Assembly (NCBI RefSeq): GCF_000524195.1
Contig: NW_020170381.1
Span: 272,073-336,072 of the forward strand
Length of the DNA stretch: 64,000 bases
Source: Echinococcus granulosus
Taxonomy: Eukaryota > Platyhelminthes > Cestoda > Cyclophyllidea > Taeniidae
Reading direction: 5' to 3'
Positions within the stretch are counted from its first letter, which is position 1, and each line of letters begins with the position of its first letter. The translations under genes were made by a program, and so were the position numbers. Below are positions 11,101-22,595 of the stretch, piece after piece. A model generated the notes under the pieces. It ran no database searches. It saw only the letters and a list, made by a program, of their open reading frames with translations, and was not told the DNA's origin.

Positions 11101-14100
11101 GCCCTTTGGTGGAAGAGCCAGGGAGACCGAAATTAATGCGAGTTCGCGATTGTATGTGATGCTTTAATATTTATTTCTTGTGTAGCTCATGAATTTACAG
11201 TCCAAAGTGATTCCTCTACACAAGCTTCACTTTGTACTCCTGGATTCGGTCATAATCCCCAAGGTGTGTTTATTTTATTTTGGATTTCTGCATGTGCGAA
11301 GTTCCGTTTCTTCACTGAAGTTCAATTCGTGACACTTCTTTTTAGATGCCAGCAACATCTCACTCTTCTCAAATTACGACAGCCAACCTTGTTTTTTGTC
11401 AGATATGCAGACGACTCAGGCCAACGCCAGACTTTCTGCGAACAATAACACCGATTTTTCCACGGAAATGGTTGATACACAGCTAGCGCTTCCAACTGAC
11501 CCTCAATATCCAAGTGAGCCCCAGAAGGTGCAGTCGGCAAATTTGAATGGGAATATTTTGGTAAGAGATTTTTTTTAGATAGGTTCTTATTGTTATTTCA
11601 TTATCTTGCGCATCGTCTATGTTCCTTCTCCAATACACTAATTGTTCCCATTGCTTTATTTCCAAAGGTTATTTATGAACTGTGAAGGTACCTTAATTTG
11701 TAGCTTTTATGAAGATTTTCCATGTAACAAAATTAAAAATGGAGAACTTTATGTGACTGTTAGTTTTTGGCAAAGTAGATATCAGTTTTTTGTAAACTTT
11801 TGTCTCTTGCGTGCGGTTTCATTTCTAAACATCTTTGGCAGCTTAGGAGATGAATTTTCACTTAGAGTTGTACGACCCCAGCTCCTCCTGTAAACTGATT
11901 GTACTTTTTTTCAGATTTCGGAATCTCGTAGACGTCTTAAGCGTCTCCGTCACGATTCCGGTGGAAACTCGAACGCCGAGGCAGATTTTGAATACGCCTC
12001 AAGGCGCAGGACCTTCTTCAAGATGACACAGGGCATAGAAGGGGATGGTGAGATGGGGAAGCTGTCAGATGAATCACAAGCTAAAACTATGCCCTCTGCC
12101 GACTTGGTCGACATCCTGGTGGCGGTTGGTGATGAAGGCGAGGAGGAAGAAGGAGGCGATTATCACAATTTTAGCGAAATAAAAGGTGTCGATGGAGGGA
12201 CTGATTATTCCTCTAACAGTGAAGTGGAATGTCTCCACATTTCCGAACGGGAGAAAAGCCGTCCCAAGTATTTGCTTTTCGGCCATTATTTTCCGTTTTA
12301 CTGGTCTCTTCGCGCCTAAGCGGTTAACTACTCGATGAGCATACGATAAATTTCAAGCAATTTTGATTTCTTTCCCTTTTTATGTGTTATGTCGTGGTTT
12401 AGACCTATTTGACTATTTTTTAATGCCATTTCGTAAACGGTCAGGATTTTCGAAGTAAAACGGGTTTTTTTAATTTAGGAACGAGAGCGTTTTATTTGAT
12501 GAGATTGATTTTAGTGCATTGTGCAGATACATGCCGAAGGACTTCATCGATGAAGAGGCCGAACTCTCAGGCGATGATGCGGAGCGCGCAATTTACATGG
12601 ACGAGTGGGAGGACATCGACGACGACTCTGCCACGTGCAGTCTGAAGGACTTTGTCGACGATGAGATAGACGATCGGAATGGCAAACTGCGACGCGAGGT
12701 GGAGCGCGTCTACAATCGCATCCAGAATGACGATGATCAACGGCGAATTCGCTATCTTAAGGTTTGTAGCCTTGTACTGCTCTACTTGCCCCTGGAGACG
12801 CCTATAAAAGGGTTTTGTTCAAGATGTGAAGAAGCTAACACCAGGGTCATGGACGTCCAACCTGCTGTCCTAATTTTTATTTAAGGCTTAACTGGGTTTT
12901 GTAGTAATTCTTTTAGTTAGCGTATTATTAACTTGAATCACTTAATTTAATGGGCGAGATTTTATTGCGGCCGATAATTAGCAGGAATCGTGCATTTGAG
13001 TGCCAGGTTTCCGCACTGAAATGACCATAGCTTTGAACATAATAGTGGATAACCGCTTTCTTTCACCGTTGGTTAGCACTATTTTTTCCGACTCTTCTAA
13101 CTTCCAACAAGTAATCGTGGTCGACGGGTATTCTTTAGAAATATTGGTGGTGGTGCTTGTGCGCTGAATTTTACTTTATGAAATAGTGCTTTATTCTGAC
13201 GTATCTTTTGTTCTTCCATGTTTAGTTGCCCAATTGTTTTCGATTTCTGCGCAAATATGACTTTCAGTCTCATTATTTTAAATGTGATTAAGTTTCATTG
13301 GTGATTATTTCGGAACTTCAAACCTTTTTAGGAAATGTTTTTCGAAGACGGGGACCTCTATGAGGAAGACGGAACAGTGCGGCGGCGTCGTTTTCGATGG
13401 AGAGGCCTTGGTAAGATTTTTTGTCTAATCCCCTCACCTCGTTTTACTCTATTAGCGAAATTCTTATCGCGCGACATTTTTGCTACTCAAAATTTTTCAA
13501 TACAACCTTTGCACTCCGCGATTATTGTAGTTAACTCGTAAATTAAACAGGATTCCGGTCTCATCAGCAGCGGCAATTTGTCAGATTTCGCGTGTAGGGG
13601 AGTACTTGCGTGCAGGTATAGTCGGTATTCGTCGCCATATTTTGGTACCCGTAAAGTTTTCGTGTGCTCAGTTAGTTTTCATGACTAGTTTTTTTAATTC
13701 GAAAATATCGCATAAGTGGTCATTGATGAATTTAGTAACTGCAAAAAGTGCTTTACTTATGTGCACACAACTCATTTTTGCGATGCAATTAGTTTCATTT
13801 GCCAAAAGTTAATCCATGGATCAAATCAAATTCCTGAAATCGCTCGATTTCTGTGTCAATATTTCTTTACGTTTGTTGGCGTACGCAGTCTGCTAGCATC
13901 GTCTCAATCCCAACTGAATTGGGCAGATTATTGGTCAGTATCGACATATCTTGATTTATCATTTCCAATACGACCGCTACCAGAGCCTTGGGGAAAAAAT
14001 TTGCCGTAGCATTCTAGATGTTTTAGTGCTTACTGTAGCTGCTTGGCCTCTAATTGCAAATTCAAATGCCAAACTGTTTGACGCATTCCAAGTTTGGCTT

Positions 14101-15574
14101 TTGAAAATTGAGACTGATGCTTGAATCCTTTTTGTTAGAAAAAGAAGATCCATTTTCCACTAGGAGGACAGAATCGGATGAAGAGAACGAAGAGGATGAG
14201 GAAGAAGGAAAGGTGGGAGGTGCGGGTGTTTTCTCTGCTTTGGTGTCCAAAGGCACCGGTGTCATGAGTCGTTGGCTACTGCAAAGCTCCTTGGGCTCCC
14301 TCTCTGAAAAGTTTCCCACTACTGAATGTGTTAGTGGTAGTAGCAAAGATACAGACACTCGCAGTTCAGTGGTTAAATCCGTTGATGGCACCAGCATTAT
14401 GGAATTTGGTGGTTCTTCGGAGAGTTTTGTGAGTCTATCGCTTGTAATTATGCGTGTTTGGGTTTTGGCCTATTTTAAATCTACTTCGTGCTTTCAGGCT
14501 TCTTGCCTCGGCAAAAAAAATATTTTCTCTCAACGTTCTTGCTCGCATGCCCATAAGGAGTCACAAAGGCACCCTCTTGATCCCCTCCAGAGAAATGTTT
14601 CGGGTAGAATTTTTTAATAATGTCTCCTTGCTCTTAAATCATTATCATTTTGATGAGTTAGGCATCTGAAGCGTGGAATGCTGGTCTTGGTGTTTTTAGG
14701 AAAACTCGCCAATTTAACCTCTGGGTCAAGTTTCTTGGATTCGACAGGCAACTCTTCTCAGACACATAAGTCCTTGCCGTTAACTAAGGTATATTTTGAA
14801 AATCAGAAATTTCCATAATTCTTTTTTCTGCAGTGACTAAATCGTTTAGGAGTGTTTTTTTCTCTGCATCCACAGCATGGCTCGATTCTCAGTCGCTCGG
14901 CGACCCTTCTGCCTTCGTCTTCGAAGTCCAACGCAAAAGCCGCTCGCTGTGCACGCTCTCACGCCGACGAGGAGGTAGAGGTCGCGGACCTTAGCGTCTC
15001 TGACGCTGGCGACACCCGGATCCAGATCCCCGGATTGAGTCTCCGCAATAAAGTGGGTCTTTCCTGTTTCAGTATGAAGGAAGATAACCGTACGGCCGCC
15101 GCCCCTGTTCCGGTCTCTAACCGCACCCATTTTACCAAGTCGATCAGCCTTCAGCCTTTGCGAGCTTCTTCAGTATGTAATTTCTGTGCACCAATGCAAG
15201 CGTTACTTTACTTTAATCGTTACCAATTGTATATTTGCCGTTATATTCAAGCCATTGTTACTTCACCGCTTTCAAAGTTCGTCACCAAGTTAGTGGGTTG
15301 GCACCGATTAATGGGCGGAACGTTTGAAAATTTGTCCATATCGTTTGATGATAAAATCCGTGTATTACAAAGGTTGACCGACAGTTGTTGTTCAAGTGCT
15401 CTTGTTTACGCTGCATTTCCAACTAGGTGTAAACGTTTTTAACTGCCTTTGCATCTGTAGCAACTGCGGGTGTCGATGCTGTCTCAGCAAGGCTATTTCC
15501 TCTGGCTATTTGCAATCAAAAATAGAGCTGAAACGCTGTTTCTGAAGTATGACTTTGATGCATGCTATACTTGA
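8175..15574 (+). CDS. CLSPN: Claspin homologue (replication checkpoint mediator)
   Basis: Claspin travels with the replication fork and brings Chk1 to ATR. I assemble 18 exons in unbroken phase: 8175-8595, 8630-8744, 8781-8989, 9050-9192, 9374-9601, 10046-10285, 10420-10900, 10932-11036, 11186-11263, 11346-11560, 11915-12267, 12527-12761, 13332-13410, 14139-14428, 14498-14603, 14700-14788, 14876-15172 and 15461-15574. Total 3798 nt, 1265 aa (human about 1340). Anchors are HSVSQRLIRE plus LPVHKPKQYSTFVEF, an acidic block at 10079-10240, DFIDEEAELSG, NDDDQRRIRYLKEMFFEDGDL and RRFRWRGL. The Chk1-binding repeats are nearly absent: one degenerate LCTPGF instead of the LCTGKF type. The last exon and the three before it rest mainly on phase. 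The start is the first ATG after an acceptor; further 5' exons are possible. Confidence 0.85.
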
Positions 15575-16577
15575 GGAAAAGTAGTTTCTCTATGCAATTG
15601 CCTACATGATCTGCGAAATATGGCGTTTAGGCTTCCCACTAATCGAGCAGCGGCGTTGTTTACGTGTTAGTTTAATCTTATTCGTGTATGTCTTCTAAGA
15701 TTACTTGCTAAACTCTGATGCCATTCTGTTCAAATAAAACACTTTGAGAGCAAATCTTTTTATTTTCGGGTAGATTCTGTGCTACCTTTTTTCTGGAGGA
15801 TGTCTTTTTCTACTTCAGCGCCCCGACAATTGCCCAACGAACCCCTCATCTACGAATGCAACGAAGTCAAAATTTAGAAGTATTTTCGGAGCTCTTGTTT
15901 GACCCGCCTCATCGCCGTTTCTGTATTGTCTTGACCAGTTTATGTAGCATTTGAAATTGGTATTTAATACTACGTACATGTATACGTAATGAATTGCCTT
16001 TCTGGATTTTTGTTATTATAGAGGCTCAATCTTGTTTATTTTTGGGTGTTGTTAACTTGCCTTCTCCATTTCCTTATTGGCATACCTACGTAGCATAACC
16101 TGTAAGTAGTTAATATTAGTCGCATTTACTGCGAAGCGTTTTACAACGTTTCGTACCTATTCTGACAAATCCACACTTAGTCTTTTATGAGACAAGTTCG
16201 TGGTACCTTGCTGTGTATTCGTCATGTTGGCCTTTGCCTTGGATACGATACCTGTCAAAGTGTTAGTTTGGTTTCGCGCGAGGTGGCTGGAGTGTCACTT
16301 TTGCCACCCATAGTTTTATTGGTTGATAACACCAAATTAGAGGTGGTTTTAAACTAAAAACAGTTCGGGAGCGTGATTCATCATTGTCGCCACCGAAGAG
16401 AGACACTGCCGCAATGCTACTCGGTGTGATTCGACTGCTTACTGGTGTGCCGATCTACATTCGACGCTATTGGTCGGATCGAGGACGAGTGACCTTCCAG
16501 CTGCTCTGTTTAGGTTATTTTTGGCAAGTCCGCACGGTGACTATTGACCGGCCTAGTAACCTCCGAACTGTTTCGTG
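15575..16577. other. Intergenic region claspin / SLC1
   Basis: About 1 kb holding the presumed claspin 3' UTR and the 5' region of the SLC1 gene. A 64-codon open frame at 16384-16578 (MSPPKRDTAAM...) ends at the SLC1 ATG in another frame. It may be an upstream ORF or chance. Confidence 0.4.
15733..15738 (+). promoter_or_regulatory. Candidate polyadenylation signal of claspin
   Basis: AATAAA lies 159 nt after the proposed claspin stop at 15574. It supports the gene ending near here. Confidence 0.4.
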
Positions 16578-19500
16578 ATGCTGGGCAAGTTTCGGGAGCT
16601 TTTGAGGAACAACCTTTTAGTGTTACTCACTGTCTTGGCGGTGGTTATCGGCACTGTCCTGGGGATAATACTACAGAAGGCTGATCCTAGTGAGGATGTC
16701 TTGTTGTGGGTTGGTAAGCCTTGACACCGTATACTCTCTTTATCTATGTTTTTACTTTACCCCCGATTATAGTCTTGCAGAATAGCGCTGGATACCCATT
16801 AGCTTGACCGATGGCGAAGTTTTTTCCAAAAATAATGGATAAAGGTGTGAATGCTTTGATAAAGAGCATGCTTTTATCGACTCTGGCAGTTCACGGTTTT
16901 TATTCGTTCGAACGTATGGTATGCTGGATCTAAAATAATCACGTATGTTCGGAGTGATGGTTTGAGGTCCAAACCTACTAAATCTCAGCTTTTGCAGGTA
17001 CATGAGCGTATGTATATCAGTTTTAGCCATACTGATATTGCTATTAAAAATAGGTCATGTAGAAGGCGTGGCATGGTACTATAAAAGTGAATATTTTGGG
17101 TCAGTGCAGCTTGGGAGCACTTTCTAACTGAATCTGCACCTAGAAAGAATAATTGCTTTCTTAATTATATTCTCTCACGTAGTTTCTTTTATATCTACAT
17201 ATCGTTTGTCACTATGCTAATCTGTAGATGCTACGCCTAAATTAGTAGGGCTCTTGATACAATGTTTTCTTCAGTGTTAGCCTTTCAGAGTACTTTACGG
17301 AAATTCAACTTTTCTCCGTTTGGATCTGCAAGCGACCATCTTCATTGTACCTTGTCGCCTTCTACACTTGTTGTCACATCGTGCTTAGGAAATGCTCATC
17401 AAATGTGCTTATAAGTAATGAATCATTTGTTATTTTTGCAGGTATGCCAGGTGAAATCTTTATTCGCCTTCTTAAACTAACCATCATCCCACTTATCGTC
17501 GCAACTGTTATAATAGGTACGCAGTCCTTTCTTTACAGATTTCCTGCAAACATAAAATTACTCTAAAACTGTACTGATGTATGGGGTTTTTCCACTGGCA
17601 ATTGTACCAAGCTATGTTATAGCCAATTCACCGTCTGTAGTAATCGAGGCTACCGTGGTTACATTGGATTTTGACCAGTGCTAGTGCAGTAGACAGAGCC
17701 CACACATCAATTTCCGCAAAGTGTAACGGCAAACTCCCTCAAAATCCGTGACCTAAGATGGGACTTGTGTTAGGTGTTGGGAAGTTTCGTGTAATGCTTA
17801 ACTTTTGGTTCAATTGATGCAAAGATAACATCTCTATACCCTGTGTATTTATCACCCGTTTCAAAAAGGCGGTCACTATTAGTCCCCCTCTTTTGATGAA
17901 ACATTGAAGAATTGCCGCTATATTTATTTAGTGACTTCAACATTGAATTTGAAGGAAAACGGGAAGATAAGTGCAGTGGCATTGGCCTTTATTACCACTT
18001 CGAATGTGGTTGCAGCAATTTGTGGCACAATTGCAAGCCTACTGCTCAAGCCAGGTAACAATTGCAAGTTCTATTGTGATGTGGTGCAAAAATAGCGTTG
18101 CATAATTCCCTACAATGTAATCTTATCAAGTTTTATCATGCGTATCAATGAACCGAGCACTCATTGCCAAAATGTTTGCCCGAATCACAGCTCTATAAGC
18201 AGCGGAACGAATTAGGGGATTTTTATCAGTTTGAGATTATTATTTGACGTGATGCTCGGTCTGGTTTAATGGAAGGTTCGACATTTACGGAAGTGTATAA
18301 TGATTTAAAGTGAGTCAAAATACTTGCAAATTTACATTTACAGGGCACTTGGCGTCAGCAAACACATCCATCACTAACCAGACGTTTACATCAGGTACTC
18401 CACCCAAGACTTCGGACATCTTTGCCGACATGTTATAGTAAGTATATAGGCTTTACAAATTATGCATATAGCGAGTCTTTTCAATTGCTTACAGGTGCAA
18501 GTATTAATCATATCCAAGCTCATACGTTCCTTTGTAATGGGTGGAAAAACATTTTATTTCAAGGCCAATTAATTTTTCCTCAGCAGTACGACGTACAATA
18601 GGGTTTAAAACTATAAATACAAGCATTTCAAATTTCTAGTCGCCACTTTTTGTACCTAGCCTTTTTTGTACGATGGCGATATGGGTACCTACTTATTCTC
18701 TTGTCATTTTTGATGTTTTTCACCCTCGAGGGGGTTTGATTCTGTGTCGTAATTGCCTACCCAGTTTTCCATAGATTAAATAGCATCCAGACTGTATGAT
18801 TTATTAAGTGTTAATCAAATTCACAAAGTGCAGAAAAGTTGTTTCTATCAAAATTTGACTCGTGTACTTTCTTCATGAGGTGCGTACGATTGTCTGAGTA
18901 GTCTAGACCATTTATTCGTGTAAAACGGGCAATGTGTGCCCATAATTTGATAGTGCTTTCCTGCTGGGAGTCAAAGCAGACCTGGCATAAATCTCTCATT
19001 TGCTTGGATTATATGAATCCCGAATGTCTTATGGATGGCTTGAAAAATGAGTGAGTTGATCATCTCTTATACCAATCTAATTCATATTTTTAGCAATCTC
19101 TTCCCTGATAATGTGCTCGGGATCGCACTATTTCAGGTATTTGTGTCTTCATGCTGTTTGTGCTAGTGAATCTGTCGATATAGATTTAGCTCTTTTCGCT
19201 CACTTCCATTCCCATTTTCCTACTTAAGGGAGAATGATACTTTTTCATGCATAGACTCCTTGTAAATGTGCACTGTATAGGATCAGTTCTTGCTGTAATT
19301 TAAATACCATATTCTACCGCTTACAGCATTTTTGGGCGTATAAAATTCCCAAATACAAAATAGATATGGATTTTTACTCGTGCATTCGCTCGACTCATTC
19401 ATTGCATTACATTGGTGTAGTGCGTTCTACTATTTTCATGAGTTCGAATCCCAGGAATTGTTGTAAAAATATTCACTGGCATAATTTTGCATAAAATTAT

Positions 19501-22500
19501 TCATTTTATTTCCTGTGCTCTGAGTAGTTCGATGACTATAATATCACCGTTGTAATTGGAACTGATTTAAGTGCATCTCGTTGAAACTGGAAACCAGGGC
19601 GGCTTTTGTCGGTCAGTATAGATTCGATCAGATGGCAAATGCAACCCACTTCCGTCGCGTGTCGTTGATGGTATCTTGTTCTACCTGGCGTCGTCTTTAA
19701 TTTGAACAGTTAATTCGATTTTACGTATTCCAGTCCCGGACATCGTACGTTGCTGCAATTCTTGGATCTGGAAACGAAACAGTGCAGCGAGCAATACAAA
19801 AGGTAGACTCAGTGAACATGTTGGGTAAGTATTCATTTACTTCGTCGTTGTTTGTTTCACCGTAAGCGAAATTATGGCTAATGCTTAGGACAAATGACGT
19901 TAATATAGGCGCCGAACGACTTGAGATTGATAATACTTGGAACCATGCGTCAATTCTTTTCTCAAATGAGTGTGTAAACAAGTATTGTGTAAATCGTAAA
20001 AATTTGGATTGATGTCAGCAAACCATCAGTTTGACACAGTGACATTTGTGGTCAAAGGAGCAGTATTCTCTGATTGGTTAAACGTTGAATCAGGGCATCC
20101 ATGACTTGCCATGACCTTATATCGGATCACTATTTGTGGCGTGGCCATTCTGATGTAGCCTTAACGTGGGGACATTGTTTCATGCCTATTTTTGGCCCTT
20201 TTTATTGTTTCGTAACACCTAAATATTTTTCTCTCTCAGGTCTTCTTTTCTGTTCCTTCGTTTTTGGAACCGTGGCAGGAAGCTCTGGCGAACAAGGAAA
20301 AGCGTTTTTGGACTTTTTTAAGTCTATTTCGTCCATAATTTTTAAGATCATGAACATTTTCCTACGGTTCGTCTTTATTTGTCGGCCTAAGTTTTCACAG
20401 GCTTTGTCAGAGACTTCGCACCTTAAATACTCTCTTCTATGTGGCATATTTTTTCTTTAAAACTTCAGTGAATGATGCTTATCTAAAATGAGCTTATTTT
20501 TAAACAAATAAGTAGGACATTCATTGAAACGGCGGTAAATCGAGTGGCTTTTTTGAATTATCAACACCTCACTTTTTGCTACTGACTACAATGATGTAGA
20601 GAGAGGAGGAGCAAAATAATTTTGGGAAACACCAGAGGTGTCTTAATTTAAATGTTGATGTCTAGAGCCAACAATGCGTAGAATCCTACATAAACAATAC
20701 ACTATGGGAGGAAGGCTGTGCATGAAATAATCAAAATTGGTATTCAAGGGCGAAAACTGTACTTATCTGTGTTCTGACCTAGCCTTTTAAAGTAGGGAAT
20801 TTCTACGTTGCTTTACTTCACCGTATGTCACACAAGCTTGCAAATATTTTACTGTTTAAATACGGGATACCCCTCGATTATTCACTTTCAGTTGGACTTT
20901 TTGAGTTTTTGTTGTGTTGCTGCTTCAGCTTCACCCCCTTCGGTGTTTGCTCCATGATCGCGGGCCCAATCGCCGGTTTGCGCGACTTAAGCGGCACCTT
21001 TAGTCAGCTGGGCCTTTTCATGGTTACGGTCATTGCGGCTCTCGTCGCCCACATGACCATAATCTTCATCATCTACGCCGCATTCGCTAGGTTCAATCCC
21101 TTTCGCCTCCTGCCCTACTGCTTCCGCACCTGGCTCATCTCCATTACCACTCTCGCCCCGTGAGTCTACTGGAATACGCCTCATCTATGTCTCACGTGTT
21201 TACGCGTTACGCTATCTAGTTATAGCGAAATATTTAACAAATCGTAGTTTTTAGAAAAACGCTAATGAAATCAAGGCTTTTAGGAGCAGTTATTTGTTTG
21301 CGATTTCATCTTTGGGTTGTACTTATTCGGTGTATTGACCTTAGTGTTGTCGCCATTCCTGACATGTACAATGCCAGTGACACTTTCGGAATAGACCCTA
21401 AGGTCTCTCGATTCGTTGTTCCACTCACAGCAGCCTTGAAAGGCGATGGATCAGCCGCTTTTCTCGGTGCTTCCGCTATTTTCATCATTCAACTTACCAA
21501 TACACCGATAACTCCCGCGATGATCGTTATCATCATGTAAGTCGAAAGTTACTTTGATGACTGCTGCCTGGTTTACTAAAAAGTGTTCACACATATATGG
21601 TGTAGATGTATGGTCTAAAGTGAACGAACATGCTTAATGATACACTCTGATGGATATTTCTTAATTTGTATTGAAATTGGGGTTAGTAGTTTTTTCATTG
21701 GGCAAGTATGCTTAATTATTAAAACTTTCTCGAGCTTTCGTTCAATGCATGTTTTTTGCTTTTCTCCATAGCTTACTTAGTGCTTCAGCAGTTTTTACGA
21801 TCCCAAACATCCCAAGCTCTAGTTTGGTCATTTTGGTAACGATTCTTGCATCACTTGGAGTGGCAGTCAACTACGTTGGTTTGCTGTTCGCGATTGACTG
21901 GTTTATGTAAGTTCAAGTTAAAAAGCTCTCGCTGCATTTTTATTTGTTATTACCGTGCACGCGCACACCCGTTCAATAGAATATGAAGAAGATACAGCTT
22001 AGGGAAGCAGAGTGACATTAGGTGCATGATATGTTGTAACTTATCCATCAATTATACTTTCATTCAAATCTGTAGTTGTCTAGGTCTTTGGCTAAAGACA
22101 CCAATTTTTGGGAGCAGCCTAACTTCTCAATTGCAAATAGATACAAGTTATTGCTAGTAGCGATTTATTAGGAGATTGTTTTAATGATATCCAATCTCTG
22201 TTTTACAGGCCAAAAATAGAAATATGCGTTCAATGTCTTTTTGCCCTATGTAGCAAATTTGNNNNNNNNNNNNNNNNNNNNNNNNNNNNNNNNNNNNNNN
22301 NNNNNNNNNNNNNNNNNNNNNNNNNNNNNNNNNNNNNNNNNNNNNNNNNNNNNNNNNNNNNGGGTTATTTAAGCTCACCAGCTCGTTGTGTAACGATTTC
22401 TTCATTTTTATTTACTCTAGGGACCGATGTCGCACCACAAATTTGGCTGTATTACACCTCTACTGCGTGGCATTTACTCACTCAATCTGCCGTGGAAAGT

Positions 22501-22595
22501 TGCATAGGATCGAAAACTTAAATAACGCTATTGAAGTGATGCCAACACTAGTGAAAAGGGCTGGTCTCGAGGAAACCACAGATGAAAACATTTGA
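16578..22595 (+). CDS. Atypical SLC1 (glutamate/neutral amino-acid transporter) family protein
   Basis: Plasma-membrane carrier of the SLC1/DAACS fold. Eleven exons join in phase: 16578-16713, 17442-17516, 17932-18054, 18344-18437, 19094-19136, 19734-19824, 20240-20366, 20929-21159, 21345-21536, 21772-21906 and 22421-22595. Total 1422 nt, 473 aa. Typical features are PGEIFIRLLKLTIIPLIV (TM2), sequons NTS/NQT in the TM4 loop, YNLFPDNVL, VFGTVAGSSGEQGKAFLDFF, FTPFGV and DWFMDRCRT (TM8). Key motifs differ: the serine-rich HP1 tip is ITTLAPVVAIP, TM7 NMDGT is KGDGS, the HP2 glycines are replaced (IPNIPSSS), and the TM8 asparagine and following aspartate are leucine and histidine. The TM8 aspartate, arginine and threonine that bind substrate remain. 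Transport mode and substrate cannot be assigned. I chose this start because the first helix follows it directly. Confidence 0.85.
22262..22361. other. Assembly gap (100 N)
   Basis: A run of 100 unknown bases inside the last intron (21907-22420) of the SLC1 gene. The flanking exons join in phase across it, so no coding exon need be missing. Confidence 0.98.

Noticed and set aside
14454..14669. Alternative claspin frame reading RLLASAKKIFSLNVLARM
   Set aside because: It looks somewhat like a claspin segment but breaks phase with both flanking exons; the phase-0 reading joins 14428, 14498-14603, 14700-14788 and 14876 without error.
19430..19470. Possible tRNA from GAGTTCGAATCCCAG
   Set aside because: The box-B-like string has no pairing T-stem and no D-arm or anticodon arm upstream; it lies in an SLC1 intron.
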